DNA of 64,000 nt from positions 25,787 to 89,786 of the forward strand of contig CAZFLM010000020.1 in the NCBI GenBank assembly GCA_964519955.1. The letters are read 5' to 3'. The notes under the pieces are model-generated. The model saw only the letters and a list, made by a program, of their open reading frames with translations, made no database searches and was not told where the DNA came from. The DNA is from CAZFLM01 sp964519955. Its GTDB lineage: Bacteria; Armatimonadota; Chthonomonadetes; Chthonomonadales; CAJBBX01. The translations under genes and the position numbers were made by a program. Shown in pieces: positions 44,410 through 53,706 of this stretch. Each line of letters opens with the position of its first letter. Within the stretch, counting starts at the first letter, position 1.

Positions 44410-45030
44410 ATGGGTGAGAGAAGCGATCCGCGGGAGGCCGAAGTGAGGACTGAGTATCCACCAGACATCGAGCGGCTGTCCGTAGAGGGCTACCTCGTGC
44501 GGGAGCGCGCGGCGGAGTACAAGAGCGACTACGTCTACGGTGCCGTGCGCGCGATGTCGGGTGGCACCGTTGCGCACGGCGCGATCGCATCGAACGTCGA
44601 CGTGTCGCTCGGTTCGCAGCTCATCGACAAGCCATGCCGGACTCTCACGTCGGACGTCCGTGTGCAAGCCGACACGGACGGGCTGTACGTCTACCCCGAC
44701 CTGACGATCGTCTGCGGTGAGCCGCAGGTCCTGGACGACAAGAGCGACGTCCTGCTCAACCCGACGGTCATCGTCGAGGTGCTATCGCCCAGCACCGAGG
44801 CGTACGACAGGGGCCTGAAGTCGATCCGCTACCGGTCGATCCCGTCTCTGCGCGACTACCTATTGATATGCCAAGACCGGCCGCTCATCGAGCACTTCTC
44901 TCGAAGGTCGGACGAGATCTGGACCGTCGAGACGATCGAGGGGCTGGAGGGGGTCGTGAACCTGCCTTCTATCGGGTGTGCGCTGCCATTGGAACGGGTG
45001 TACCACAAGGTCGAGCTGGAGGCGCGATAG
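44410..45030 (+). CDS. Uma2 family (DUF820) putative endonuclease
   Basis: A 206-residue Uma2/DUF820 protein with a PD-(D/E)xK nuclease-like fold. Motifs are DYVYGAVRAMSGGT, YVYPDLTIVCGEP, TVIVEVLSPSTEAYDRGLK and YRSIPSLRDYLLICQDRP. The Asp of YPD, the Glu of VEVLSP and a Lys in RGLK form the likely nuclease site. The function of this family is not established; it is abundant in Cyanobacteria, Chloroflexi and Armatimonadota. ATG 44410 directly follows a GATAC sequence that may be a -10 element, so the message could have a very short leader. It is divergent from the GH36-like gene. A close paralogue lies at 53108. Confidence 0.9.
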   Translation: MGERSDPREAEVRTEYPPDIERLSVEGYLVRERAAEYKSDYVYGAVRAMSGGTVAHGAIASNVDVSLGSQLIDKPCRTLTSDVRVQADTDGLYVYPDLTIVCGEPQVLDDKSDVLLNPTVIVEVLSPSTEAYDRGLKSIRYRSIPSLRDYLLICQDRPLIEHFSRRSDEIWTVETIEGLEGVVNLPSIGCALPLERVYHKVELEAR

Positions 45031-45129
45031 CCGCGGCGCCCGACCCGCGCATGCGCGCACGTTCGCGGATGGCGACAGAGCCGCGCGCGCCGGCAAGTGG
45101 AAGCCCTCCGCCACGCGCCGCCGCGAGCC

Positions 45130-46290
45130 TTACTTCGCGCGCCGGGCCTTGTCCACCGCCCGCCGCACCGCGTCCAGCTTCCGCGTCCCCTCGGAGAGCG
45201 TCGGCGCGAGCCAGCCGCCCTCCGCGAACTCGTTCCACGCGTACAGGACGATCGCGTTCGCCTCGCACGTGGTCGGGTTCTGACGCACCCAGTCGATCGC
45301 GCCGGACACGTGCGCCTCCAGCTCCTGGGGTGTCGCCGGCGTGAACCAGTTGTTCCTCAGGTCCCGGTCGGGGTAGCGCGGCAGCTTCATCGGGCGGTAG
45401 TCCCAGCCAACCGTGACCGTTGGGATGAAGGGCTTCCCCGTCTTGCGGCACTCCTCCCAGAACCACCGGTTCAGCGCGACCGCGTTGGAGTAGGGGAGCT
45501 CGCGGTCGTCGCTGCCCGGCGGGTTCACGTAGGCGCTCAGCGCGTCGAGGCCGAACTGCTCCATCTGCTCCACACCGTGCGGCGGCCAGAAGCACATGAG
45601 CGCCATGTACGGGTTGCCAAGCCCCGCCGCCTTCGTCCGCTCGCGCAGCAGGCTCAGCGCCTCGCGGCCGGCCGCCTCGGTGCCCCAGAACGGCACGAAC
45701 CGGTCCATGTCGAACCAGTACACGAGCGGCCGGTTCCCGAGCACCTTCACATAGCCGGGGTCCTGGAAGCGCCGCACGAGGTAGTCGACGGTGGCGGGCC
45801 ACTCGTCCTTCGGCCCGAGGTGGACGCCGGCCATCAGGATGAGGCAGTACTTGAGGCGCGCCCGGCGCTTGCTCTTGAGGTAGAGGTCGAGGCACTTCGT
45901 CATGTTGTCGGCGTTGGCCCAGCCCTTGGGGTGGTACCATCCGAACGCCCAGTAGCTCAGCCCGCCCTTCACCGCGTAGTCGAGCTCGCGGTCCATCACG
46001 TCCTGACGGTCGGCCCGGATCTCCACGCGTTCGTCCGACACGACCTTGCCGTAGAACGGCACGCGGGTGTGCCACTGCTTGGGCCACAGGCACTGCTCGT
46101 ACCCAGCCCACCCGGTCTCGCTCGCCCAGGTCGTCCACGCATCCCACCGGATCGCGCCGATGAGCGGGGTGGGGCGCGGCTTGTCGACTCCCGGGGCAGG
46201 TGCGGCCGTCGCCCCTCTGGCCCACGTCCCCAGCACCGCAAGCGCGCATGCCGCCATGACGGGACATCGTGACCGCATGTGCGGCCTCAT
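45130..46290 (-). CDS. secreted GH99-like / WbsX-type TIM-barrel glycosidase
   Basis: A 386-residue exported protein related to the GH99-like domain family (endo-alpha-mannosidase and WbsX-like proteins). A signal peptide spans about residues 10-30. WAFGWYHPKGWANADNM lies near 115, and the C-terminal VLYAWNEFAEGGWLAPT (about 346-362) is the most characteristic block, with a Glu that may be catalytic. The start may be ATG 46290 or 46278. It lies 13 bp after the stop of the CocE-type gene on the same strand, so the two are probably one transcript. The substrate is unknown; the family acts on alpha-linked mannose or related glycans. Confidence 0.76.
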   Translation of the reverse strand: MRPHMRSRCPVMAACALAVLGTWARGATAAPAPGVDKPRPTPLIGAIRWDAWTTWASETGWAGYEQCLWPKQWHTRVPFYGKVVSDERVEIRADRQDVMDRELDYAVKGGLSYWAFGWYHPKGWANADNMTKCLDLYLKSKRRARLKYCLILMAGVHLGPKDEWPATVDYLVRRFQDPGYVKVLGNRPLVYWFDMDRFVPFWGTEAAGREALSLLRERTKAAGLGNPYMALMCFWPPHGVEQMEQFGLDALSAYVNPPGSDDRELPYSNAVALNRWFWEECRKTGKPFIPTVTVGWDYRPMKLPRYPDRDLRNNWFTPATPQELEAHVSGAIDWVRQNPTTCEANAIVLYAWNEFAEGGWLAPTLSEGTRKLDAVRRAVDKARRAK

Positions 46291-46303
46291 CGCTGGGCCT
46301 CGC

Positions 46304-48160
46304 CTACTGCCCGCCGGCCAGCGTCGGGATCACCCCGATCCGCACGCACGAGGGGCGCGAGGCCGAGTGGTACACGCGCATCGTCGCCTTGCGGAAGTCC
46401 TCCGGCTTCGCGCGCCAGATGTCCACGAACGTCTGCGGGTTGCGGTCGGCCAGCGGGAACCAGCTCGACTGCACCTGCACCATGATGCGGTGACCGGGCA
46501 GGAACGTGTGCAGCAGGTCGGTCATCGCGAACTCGACGTGCGTCACCTTGCCGGGCGTCATCGGTTGCGGGTTCTGGTAGCTGTCGCGGAATCGGCCGCG
46601 CATCACGTCGGCACGCAGCAGGTTCTGGTAGCCCGCCAGCTTGCCCTCGGCGTTGTCCGGGAACACGTCGATCACCTTCACCACGAAGTCCGCGTCCGAG
46701 CCGGAGGTCGAGACGTAGAGGTCGGCGGTCAGCGCGCCGGCGATGGTGAGAGGGGCCGTAAGAGGCGCGGACCGGTAGGTCAGCACGTCCTTGCGCCCGT
46801 CCGCGAACCGCTGGTCGTCGACCATGTAGTCGGCGGTGCGCTGCGTGATCTTGCCGCCCTGGTAGGGCACCGGGTTGGCCGGGTCGCTCTCGTACTCGTC
46901 GTAGTCGGCGCCGAACACCAACGGCGCGCCGCCGACCGCGAGCGTCTTGCCCGCCTGCAGGAACAACCCCTGCTGCTCGGCGCCCTCGGGCGGCCACGTG
47001 TCGAAGGTCCGCCAGCGGTTGGCGCCTGTCTCGAAGACCACCGCCGCGGGCAGGCTCGGCTTCCCGCCGCCCCGCAGGCAGGCGTCGAAGAACGGGAACT
47101 CGACCTGCTCGCGGTAGTACTCCGACGTGGACTGCCCGAACGTCATGTTGCCGAGCGAATCGCCGCTGCCGCCCGCCCAGCCTCCGTGCGACCACGGCCC
47201 CATCACCAGCGTCGTCGGCACGGTGGGGTTCTGGTCGCGCGTCGCCTGGCCCACGTGCAGCGCGCCCCAGCAGTCCTCCGCATCGAACCACCCGCCCACG
47301 GCCATCACGGGGCAGTGCACCTCGCGCATCAGGTGCGGCGTGCTGCGCGACTGCCAGTACTCGTCGTAGTTGGGGTGATCGCGCAGGTCCTTCCAGCACC
47401 CGTCGGTGTGCTTGAAGTAGGTGTCCGTCAGCCCGGCGAGGGTTCCGTTCTTCAGGTAGAAGTTCCACGGGTCGCCCTGAGCGTCGGCGTTCGGCATCGA
47501 GTGCGAGCCGGCCTCCGATGACTCGCCGAAGCGCGCGAAGCCGACCGCATCCATCAGGAACAGCGCCCCGTGCCGGTGGAAGTCGTCGCCGATGAACCAG
47601 TCCGACACCGGCGCCTGCGGCGAGGCGGCCCTGAGCGCGGGGTGTGACCCCATGGCCGCGGTGGCCGCGTAGAAGCCCGGATACGAGACGCCCCACACGC
47701 CCACGCGTCCGTTGTTGTCCGGCACGTGCTTCACCAGGTAGTCGACGGTGTCCCACGCGTCCGTGCTCTCGTCGATGTCCAGCGGCCGCGTGTGCACGAT
47801 GAGCTGCGGCCGGATGTTGACGTAGGTCCCCTTCGACTGCCCTCTGCCGCGCACGTCCTGGAACGCGAACACGTAGCCCGCCTCGGCAAACTGCCTCGAT
47901 CCCGGCAGCCCGCCGCGGTACTCGTACGCCCCGTATGGGCCCGCGCCGTAGGGCGTCCGCTCCAACAGGATCGGGTGCTTCCCGGGCTTGCTCCGCGGCA
48001 CGTACACGGCGGTGTACAGCTCCACCCCGTCGCGCATCGGGATCCGGTACTCGATCTTGGAGTAGGTGTCCTTGAGCCCCTGGGCGAATGCGGTCCAAGG
48101 AATGGCGATGAGCAGCAGGACTGCCAACGCGGCGGAGCGAATGGGTGCGTGTCGGTTCAT
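46304..48160 (-). CDS. secreted CocE/NonD family hydrolase (X-Pro dipeptidyl-peptidase-like)
   Basis: A 618-residue exported serine hydrolase. A signal peptide is cut near TAFAQ (27). The alpha/beta-hydrolase core has the nucleophile Ser159 in GVWGVSYPGF, an Asp in VGGWFDAED and a His in GPWSHGGW. The C-terminal jelly-roll domain (about 400-618) is typical of the CocE/NonD and X-Pro dipeptidyl-peptidase families, which cleave esters, beta-lactam acyl groups or prolyl peptides. Which of these applies is unclear; acyl-ester removal from glycans is a context-based guess. ATG 48160 starts the signal peptide. A longer frame upstream is not used. Confidence 0.9.
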   Translation of the reverse strand: MNRHAPIRSAALAVLLLIAIPWTAFAQGLKDTYSKIEYRIPMRDGVELYTAVYVPRSKPGKHPILLERTPYGAGPYGAYEYRGGLPGSRQFAEAGYVFAFQDVRGRGQSKGTYVNIRPQLIVHTRPLDIDESTDAWDTVDYLVKHVPDNNGRVGVWGVSYPGFYAATAAMGSHPALRAASPQAPVSDWFIGDDFHRHGALFLMDAVGFARFGESSEAGSHSMPNADAQGDPWNFYLKNGTLAGLTDTYFKHTDGCWKDLRDHPNYDEYWQSRSTPHLMREVHCPVMAVGGWFDAEDCWGALHVGQATRDQNPTVPTTLVMGPWSHGGWAGGSGDSLGNMTFGQSTSEYYREQVEFPFFDACLRGGGKPSLPAAVVFETGANRWRTFDTWPPEGAEQQGLFLQAGKTLAVGGAPLVFGADYDEYESDPANPVPYQGGKITQRTADYMVDDQRFADGRKDVLTYRSAPLTAPLTIAGALTADLYVSTSGSDADFVVKVIDVFPDNAEGKLAGYQNLLRADVMRGRFRDSYQNPQPMTPGKVTHVEFAMTDLLHTFLPGHRIMVQVQSSWFPLADRNPQTFVDIWRAKPEDFRKATMRVYHSASRPSCVRIGVIPTLAGGQ

Positions 48161-48309
48161 GTCGGGGGAGTTCGCCGGACGGTGCACGGTCTCCTGTCTC
48201 CGCGCGCCCACCGACCATGAAGGCCGCCCACTATTGCTCGGCGCGTCCAGTGTCCCGGTGGTGGCGCATCACGATAGGCTCTCGGCCTCTCGCGGCGTAC
48301 GACGTTGCG

Positions 48310-48333
48310 ATGGGGCGGCCGTCCCTGCCCGCC
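48310..48333. repeat. palindromic repeat, CGTCCCTGCCCGCC type, copy 3
   Basis: Matches the copies at 4434 (reverse) and 37725 except for a missing G in the first arm. It lies 60 bp before the second 57-bp repeat. Confidence 0.65.
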
Positions 48334-48393
48334 CTGAAGGACCAACTGCTGGAGGGGGCCTCGGGCCAGGCTCCATATTGCTGCGCAATGCAC

Positions 48394-48450
48394 CCGTCCG
48401 CAGGACGATTGGCCGGAGGCCCGCCAGCCGGGTGATTCATCTCCCGGCGC
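48394..48450. repeat. 57-bp interspersed repeat, copy 2
   Basis: Identical to 37541-37597 except for GACGATTGG in place of GACGGTTGG. It contains the same three possible small hairpins. Confidence 0.9.
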
Positions 48451-48557
48451 GTATCGCACAACCGATCGGCGGACGCACCCGTCCGGTGGACGGCCGGCGG
48501 AACGCCACACTGCCGGTGCTCTCACACCACCGGACCATTGAGAGGAACACCCAACCT

Positions 48558-50720
48558 GTGCCCATCACACGCTCAGTCGTGATGCTGATCGCCCTCCTGG
48601 CCGTTCTGCCCATCGCCGCGCAGGCGACGGAGGCGCCTACCATGCAACCAGTCGTCTCCTGGAACCGCCGCACCGGGCAAGCCATCCTCACCACTGGCCG
48701 CCTCGAACTCATCGTAGACACGAACGCCGGGCTCAACGCGCACGCCCTTCGCGACCGCCAGACCGGCCGGGTCTACGCCGATGGCGAGTACGTCTGGCCC
48801 GAGGAGCAGCACCCGCCGCTCGTGCGCCAGCCCGTCGTCCACGAGCGCTCCATCGTCTTCACCGCGTGGCTCCAGCACATCCAGGTCGAGCAGAGCTTCG
48901 TGCTGCCGAAGGACGAGCCCGGCGTCATCCTGGAGCGCATCAAGATCCTGAACCCCACCGGCGAGGCCATCGACACGTCCACGTTCCGCTGCGGGTTCGC
49001 CAAGCTCCTCGACGAGCGGGCCGGCGCCATCCGCCTCTGCCCCGTGCCCTACCGCCGCGAGACGAACGGGGAGATGCAGGAGTGGCCGCTGAGCGAAGTG
49101 GCGAAGCGCCCGAGCGGCTTCGCGGCCTGGGCCGAGCCCTGGCAGCCGACCGCCGCATGGGGCGCCGAGGGCTGGGTGTGGAGCACGGAAGACGCCGCCC
49201 TTCTCGTGGCCAAGCACAACGCGGCCTCGATGGAGTGGTCGTTGATGGAGCCCATGACCCGCGGCGGCCGGACGCTCATCCGCTTCGGCGGGGCGGGGCA
49301 GTGGAAGCACGGCCACCCGGAGGGCGCGTCGAAGCTCGCCGCGGGCCAGGCGTTCACCTTCGGCGAGACCCGCATCCAGCTCGTCGAGGGCGGCTGGAAG
49401 GAGGCCTACTACGCCTACCGTGGCTGGACCGAGGCGAAGGGCTGCCGCGCTCCCGCCGGCTACGATCCGCCCGTGCACTGGAACGAGCTGTATGACAACG
49501 AGTACTACTTCAGATGCTGCGACGAGTGCGGTAGGCACATCACGCCGGACAAGCTCGCCATCGAGCCCGCGTTCTGGCCCGTCAACGAGGCGCTGCTGAA
49601 GCAGTACTACAGCAAGGAGCTGATGCTCGCGGAGGCGGCCAAGGCGAAGGAGCTGGGCTGCCAGGCGCTGTACATGGACCCCGGCTGGGACACGGGCGCG
49701 AACCAGCAGCTCTGGGGCGAGGACCGGCTCGGACCGTGCGGCGCCTGGGTCAAGCGGATCCATGGCGAGTACGGCCTGAAGGTGTCGCTCTGGTGCGCCC
49801 TGGGCTGCGTGCCCCCGAGCTACGGCGACCCTGACGCCACCCCGCTCGATGCCCGCGTGATGAACCAGGACGGCAAGAAGGCCGCCATCCCGTGCTTCGC
49901 CTCGCCGGCCTTCCTCGACACGAAGGAGAAGCGCCTCGGCGAGCTGTGCCGCAACGGCGTCGCGTTCCTCATGTTCGACAGCGACCAGTTCTCCGGCCCC
50001 TGCTACGACCCGACGCACGGCCACGGGGTGCCGTCCACGCGCGAGGACCACGCCCGCGCCCTGCTGGAGCTGGCCCGCCGCCTCCGGACGCGCTACCCGA
50101 AGCTGCTCATCGAGCTGCACGACCCCATCAGCGGCCCGAGTGGCATCCACTACACGCCCACCTACTACGGCTACGCGCGGCCGCATTCGTTCACTGACCT
50201 CTGGGGCCACGAGTTCATGTGGGGCCCGCTCGACGACCTCCTCTCGCGCCGCGCGGTCAGCCTCTACTACTACAACCTGGCCTACAGCATCCCGCTCTAC
50301 CTGCACGTGAACCTGAAGCAGGACAACGAGCAGTCGCTGGTCTTCTGGTGGTTCGCCAGCACGTGCCGCCACCTGGGGGTAGGGGGCAAGCCGCCCGCGC
50401 CCGTCTGGGAGGCCGAGAAGCGCGCCATGGCGACCTACCGCGGCCTGAAGCGCTTCTACACGCAGGGCACGTTCCACGGCCTCGACGAGATGGTGCACGT
50501 GCACACGCTGCCGGACCTGCGCGGCGCCGTGGTGAACGCGTTCAACCTGGAGGACTCGCCCGCCAAGCGCACCGTCACGTTCACCCTCGCCGAGGTCGGC
50601 CTGCCGAGCGGCACGGTGCACGCCGATGGCGCCCCCTGCACGCAGGACGGCGACACCGTGACGCTCGACCTCGCCATCGCCGCGCGGGGCCACCAGTTGG
50701 TGAAGCTGCGGGTGGAGTGA
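48558..50720 (+). CDS. secreted GH36-like (melibiase-fold) protein
   Basis: A 720-residue exported protein with an N-terminal beta-sandwich of the type seen in alpha-galactosidases (about 30-300) and a TIM barrel (about 310-620). Barrel motifs are ALYMDPGWDTGANQQ, VSLWCALG, FLMFDSDQF with a likely nucleophile Asp, and LLIELHDPISGPSG. The pattern resembles GH36/GH31-type enzymes, but the catalytic pair is not fully clear. GTG 48558 is the proposed start. ATG 48582 (MLIALLAVL) is the alternative, giving a short signal peptide. It is divergent from the CocE-type gene and ends 20 bp before a convergent membrane protein gene. Confidence 0.68.
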   Translation: MPITRSVVMLIALLAVLPIAAQATEAPTMQPVVSWNRRTGQAILTTGRLELIVDTNAGLNAHALRDRQTGRVYADGEYVWPEEQHPPLVRQPVVHERSIVFTAWLQHIQVEQSFVLPKDEPGVILERIKILNPTGEAIDTSTFRCGFAKLLDERAGAIRLCPVPYRRETNGEMQEWPLSEVAKRPSGFAAWAEPWQPTAAWGAEGWVWSTEDAALLVAKHNAASMEWSLMEPMTRGGRTLIRFGGAGQWKHGHPEGASKLAAGQAFTFGETRIQLVEGGWKEAYYAYRGWTEAKGCRAPAGYDPPVHWNELYDNEYYFRCCDECGRHITPDKLAIEPAFWPVNEALLKQYYSKELMLAEAAKAKELGCQALYMDPGWDTGANQQLWGEDRLGPCGAWVKRIHGEYGLKVSLWCALGCVPPSYGDPDATPLDARVMNQDGKKAAIPCFASPAFLDTKEKRLGELCRNGVAFLMFDSDQFSGPCYDPTHGHGVPSTREDHARALLELARRLRTRYPKLLIELHDPISGPSGIHYTPTYYGYARPHSFTDLWGHEFMWGPLDDLLSRRAVSLYYYNLAYSIPLYLHVNLKQDNEQSLVFWWFASTCRHLGVGGKPPAPVWEAEKRAMATYRGLKRFYTQGTFHGLDEMVHVHTLPDLRGAVVNAFNLEDSPAKRTVTFTLAEVGLPSGTVHADGAPCTQDGDTVTLDLAIAARGHQLVKLRVE

Positions 50721-50739
50721 TGCCCAGACGTACCGGGCC

Positions 50740-51597
50740 TCACGTCGTGCACACTCCGTCGGGCACCGGCTCCTCGGCCAGGTCGTGCTTGGAGCCTGTG
50801 TCGCTCTTGGCGTCGGCGGCATACCTAGCCCACGTCTCCGTGGTGGCCTGGATCTCACCGGAGCACGCTCGCCACTCAGCGATCGCCACGGCGAGGCACC
50901 CAAGCTCTCCCCCGAAGCACACGACAGCACGCACTGGGCTCAGGAGCCAGCCGTTGGACAAGGTCAGGGCATCCCAAACCACTATCACCGACGCGACGAC
51001 GATCGGCGCGGCGGCGATCAGCGGTACGAATGTGCGGTTGCGTCTGGCAGGCGTGTCCGTGATGCTAGGTGGCGTCGCTAGCACCTGGCTCATGCTCAGC
51101 AGAACGTAGCACTCCCGCAGGCATCCTCTTGGAGCGGCCTCGAAGGCATGCCTCAGATTGGCTGCTTCCCGAGCCAGACAATGTCGGAGTACTAGAAGGA
51201 CCAGCACGATGGCCAGGCAGGCGAAGAGGCCCATGTCATTGATGTTGAAAGAGACGCTAGCCAGCGGGATGGTGATGGTGTTCTGCCCGAGCTTAACCTT
51301 CCGCAGCTCCCTAAGGTGCTCGTCGAACACCTGCGGGTCCGTGACCTTGGTGGCTGAGGCAACCGCCCTGCCCAGTTGGGCGTCCCGCTCGGACTGCTTG
51401 GGGGTGCCGGCCAGGTATGCCTTGGCCGCACTTGCGGCGTGAATCTTGGCGTCGACCCAGTTGCCCGGGCAGTAGTTCCAGAACGCTGCAAGCACGCCTA
51501 CGGCGAGCATTGCCAGTAGGAACAGCACTGAGCGAGAGCGGTCCGATGCCTTGGTGGCGGCATCGAGGTAGAGCCTGTAGTCCATGTGCTCGTTCAT
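50740..51597 (-). CDS. multi-pass membrane protein of unknown function
   Basis: A 285-residue protein with four predicted membrane segments: about 24-40, 124-142, 191-210 and 217-238. A soluble region of about 80 residues between the first two contains heptad-like stretches (VFDEHLRELRKV). ATG 51597 begins MNEHMDYRLYL. I do not recognise a family. Its codon use is less G/C-biased at third positions than its neighbours (several CTA, AAT and ATT codons), which may point to recent acquisition or weak expression. It is convergent with the GH36-like gene and divergent from the next. Confidence 0.72.
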   Translation of the reverse strand: MNEHMDYRLYLDAATKASDRSRSVLFLLAMLAVGVLAAFWNYCPGNWVDAKIHAASAAKAYLAGTPKQSERDAQLGRAVASATKVTDPQVFDEHLRELRKVKLGQNTITIPLASVSFNINDMGLFACLAIVLVLLVLRHCLAREAANLRHAFEAAPRGCLRECYVLLSMSQVLATPPSITDTPARRNRTFVPLIAAAPIVVASVIVVWDALTLSNGWLLSPVRAVVCFGGELGCLAVAIAEWRACSGEIQATTETWARYAADAKSDTGSKHDLAEEPVPDGVCTT

Positions 51598-51833
51598 GTA
51601 GATGCCTCCGAGATCAGGCCGTGGGGCCTGAGTGTCGCTTGCCCGCCACAGGCCGTCAGGCGCCCGAGGCGCCGTTGGCCCCGCCGGATGGTTGGCTGGT
51701 CGCTATGGTGGGAAGCGCTCACTATCGGTACATGCGGCGACGATGTCGATTACTCCTCCATAGTGCGGCTGCGTGGTTGCTGCCCACCCGTGTTCCGTCT
51801 GTGTCCGCCCCGCCGAGAGAAGGGACATGCTCC

Positions 51834-53045
51834 ATGATCTGCATCGCGTTCACTCTCGCTGCCACAGTCGCCCAGTCGCGTCCCACCCCCACCACCCTCG
51901 CCGAGTTGACGAAGCTCCCGGCCAGAGGCGTCTCCGTGGCGGAGGTGACCGACTACGCGCCGGGGCGCTACCAGGGGCCGATGACGCCGAGCCCGCCGCA
52001 CGCCGACGGCAACGCCAAGCGCGCGGTGGTGGTGCGCTGGCAGGGCAGGGGGGAGCGCTTCGTCTTCAGCCACGAGGCCAGCTACTGCCCGCTGCTGGAG
52101 CTGCCGAGCGGCGCGGCCCTGTGCAACCAGTTCTTCGAGGGCAACCTGGGCGACGCGGAGCTGTTCAACGACCCCGGCCGCAAGGAGTGCAACAGCTTCG
52201 TCGACATCGTCGAGGCGGGCCCGAAGCGCGCATGGGTCCGCTGGACCTACTTCTGCGTGAACATGCGCGACGACGCGAAGCCCCGCCTGCGCGGCACCGA
52301 GGACTACTTCGCCTACCCGAACGGCCTGGTGCTGCGCCGCATGAGCTATGAGAGCCTGATGCCGGGCGAGGTCGTCGGCTACAGCACGCAGCCCGTCGAG
52401 CTGTTCGGCGTCGGCCCCGTCGGCTCGACCATCGCCTCCCTCTTCCCGCGCGACGAGGACCACGGCGACTGGCGCACGCACACGGCGCTTGACCTCTACG
52501 GCGATGCCCGCTACGACCTGTTCTGGGACGAGAAGGGCGGCACCCGCCGCGTGGGCGACGACGCGACCCTGGCCGCCATCGCCCGCTCGAAGGGCTGCGC
52601 GCTCATCTTGCCGTTCAGGGAGGGGCTGCTGTTCGCGATCCTCGGCCCCGCCAGCGGCTTCCCGGCGGATCGCAACCAGCTCGTCGACCACTGCACGCCG
52701 GGCGCGGAGGGTGGCTGCGGCTGGGGCACGGGGCTCTGGGACCACTGGCCCATCGGCTGGCTCAACTCGCAGACGAGCTTCTGGAAGCCCGGCTCGCCGT
52801 ACCCGTTCAGCTTCGGCTCCATCGGCCAATTCTTCGTCCCGCCCGGCAAGCGCCTGAAGTCGTTCGGCACGGACTACCCGGAGTTCTGCAAGGACATGGA
52901 GACGAACCGCTGGACCGAGCGCCGCCTGTTCGCGGTCCTCCTCGGCGCGGCGAAGGATGAGGCCGAGGTTGGCCGCGTCGGTCGCGCCTGGCTGGAGCAG
53001 GGCTCGCGCTGCATGCGACCCGAGAGCATCGCGCGGCTGCGGTAG
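51834..53045 (+). CDS. hypothetical protein, probably exported
   Basis: A 403-residue protein of unknown family. ATG 51834 (AAGGGAC upstream) begins MICIAFTLAATVAQS, a short hydrophobic start that may be a signal peptide. The body is rich in aromatic residues and predicted beta strands: RFVFSHEASYCPLLELPSG, AWVRWTYFCVNM, YFAYPNGLVLRRM. This is followed by GGCGWGTGLWDHWPIGWLNS and a helical C-terminus (LLGAAKDEAEVGRVGRAWL). The fold may be a carbohydrate-active beta-sandwich like those in nearby glycosidases, but no catalytic motif is recognised. It stands upstream of a Uma2 gene and an exported alpha-toroid protein on the same strand. Confidence 0.72.
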   Translation: MICIAFTLAATVAQSRPTPTTLAELTKLPARGVSVAEVTDYAPGRYQGPMTPSPPHADGNAKRAVVVRWQGRGERFVFSHEASYCPLLELPSGAALCNQFFEGNLGDAELFNDPGRKECNSFVDIVEAGPKRAWVRWTYFCVNMRDDAKPRLRGTEDYFAYPNGLVLRRMSYESLMPGEVVGYSTQPVELFGVGPVGSTIASLFPRDEDHGDWRTHTALDLYGDARYDLFWDEKGGTRRVGDDATLAAIARSKGCALILPFREGLLFAILGPASGFPADRNQLVDHCTPGAEGGCGWGTGLWDHWPIGWLNSQTSFWKPGSPYPFSFGSIGQFFVPPGKRLKSFGTDYPEFCKDMETNRWTERRLFAVLLGAAKDEAEVGRVGRAWLEQGSRCMRPESIARLR

Positions 53046-53107
53046 GGGGCGATGGTGTGCGTCTCGAATAGAGAGGGACTGCACGACGAGACCCCGGGAG
53101 CGCGATC

Positions 53108-53677
53108 ATGTCGGTAGAACGCATGACGGTCGACGAGTACCTGGCGCGCGAGCGCCCCGCGCTCGATAAGCACGACCTCGTTGACGGGATCGTCCGGGAA
53201 CGGGCGACAAGCAACTGGCAGCACGCGCTCGTGGCGACGAACCTTGTGATGGCCGTCCACTCGCAGTTGAAGGGCACGCCCCTGGGTGCGCTCGGCAGCA
53301 ACATGAAGATCGAGGTGGTGCCGGGGGAGATGCTCGTCTACCCGGATATGCTGGTCCACGGTGAGGCGCCGAGATTCCACGACGATGTGAGGGATGTGCT
53401 CCTGAACCCCACCGTCATCTTCGAGATCCTGTCGCCGAGCACCGAGTCCTACGATCGGGGCCTCAAGGCGGTGCGCTACCGGTCGATCCCGTCGCTCCAG
53501 GAGTACGTCCTGATCGCACAGGACCGGCCCCTCGTCGAGCGGTATGCTCGGCACACAGAGGACCTCTGGATCCTGGAGACCGCCGAGGGGCTGGATCGGT
53601 CGATTGCCCTGCCGTCCATCGGCTGCACGCTGGCCCTGGCGGATGTCTACGACAGGATCGAGTTCGCCGCTATCTGA
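53108..53677 (+). CDS. Uma2 family (DUF820) putative endonuclease
   Basis: A 189-residue Uma2 protein. The motifs MTVDEYLARER, DLVDGIVRERATSN, LVYPDMLVHGEAP, VIFEILSPSTESYDRGLK and YRSIPSLQEYVLIAQDRP match the family and its nuclease-like residues. ATG 53108 follows GGGAG. The C-terminal half, from LLNPTV to ETAEGL, is very close to the Uma2 protein at 44410, while the N-terminal halves differ more. It lies 29 bp before the alpha-toroid gene. A link to carbohydrate metabolism is not implied by the family. Confidence 0.9.
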   Translation: MSVERMTVDEYLARERPALDKHDLVDGIVRERATSNWQHALVATNLVMAVHSQLKGTPLGALGSNMKIEVVPGEMLVYPDMLVHGEAPRFHDDVRDVLLNPTVIFEILSPSTESYDRGLKAVRYRSIPSLQEYVLIAQDRPLVERYARHTEDLWILETAEGLDRSIALPSIGCTLALADVYDRIEFAAI

Positions 53678-53706
53678 CCCCGTACCCGCCGCGAAGGAGA
53701 CAGCCC

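Larger units (their letters stand above)
48161..48557. other. 397-bp divergent region with two repeats
   Basis: This divergent promoter region lies between the CocE-type gene and the GH36-like gene. It contains a GGGCGGCCGTCCCTGCCCGCC-related palindrome and a copy of the 57-bp repeat. No gene is seen. Confidence 0.7.

Noticed and set aside
44410..45030. Part of a restriction or toxin-antitoxin defence system
   Set aside because: Uma2 has a nuclease-like fold, but no methylase, antitoxin or other defence gene is adjacent, so a defence role is not supported.
48573..50930. Long open frame on the - strand opposite the second GH36-like gene
   Set aside because: No motif, no ribosome site, and composition typical of antisense frames in this window.
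50740..51597. Part of a genomic island
   Set aside because: Codon use looks somewhat less GC-biased in this one gene, but there is no integrase, flanking repeat or tRNA, and the neighbours look native.
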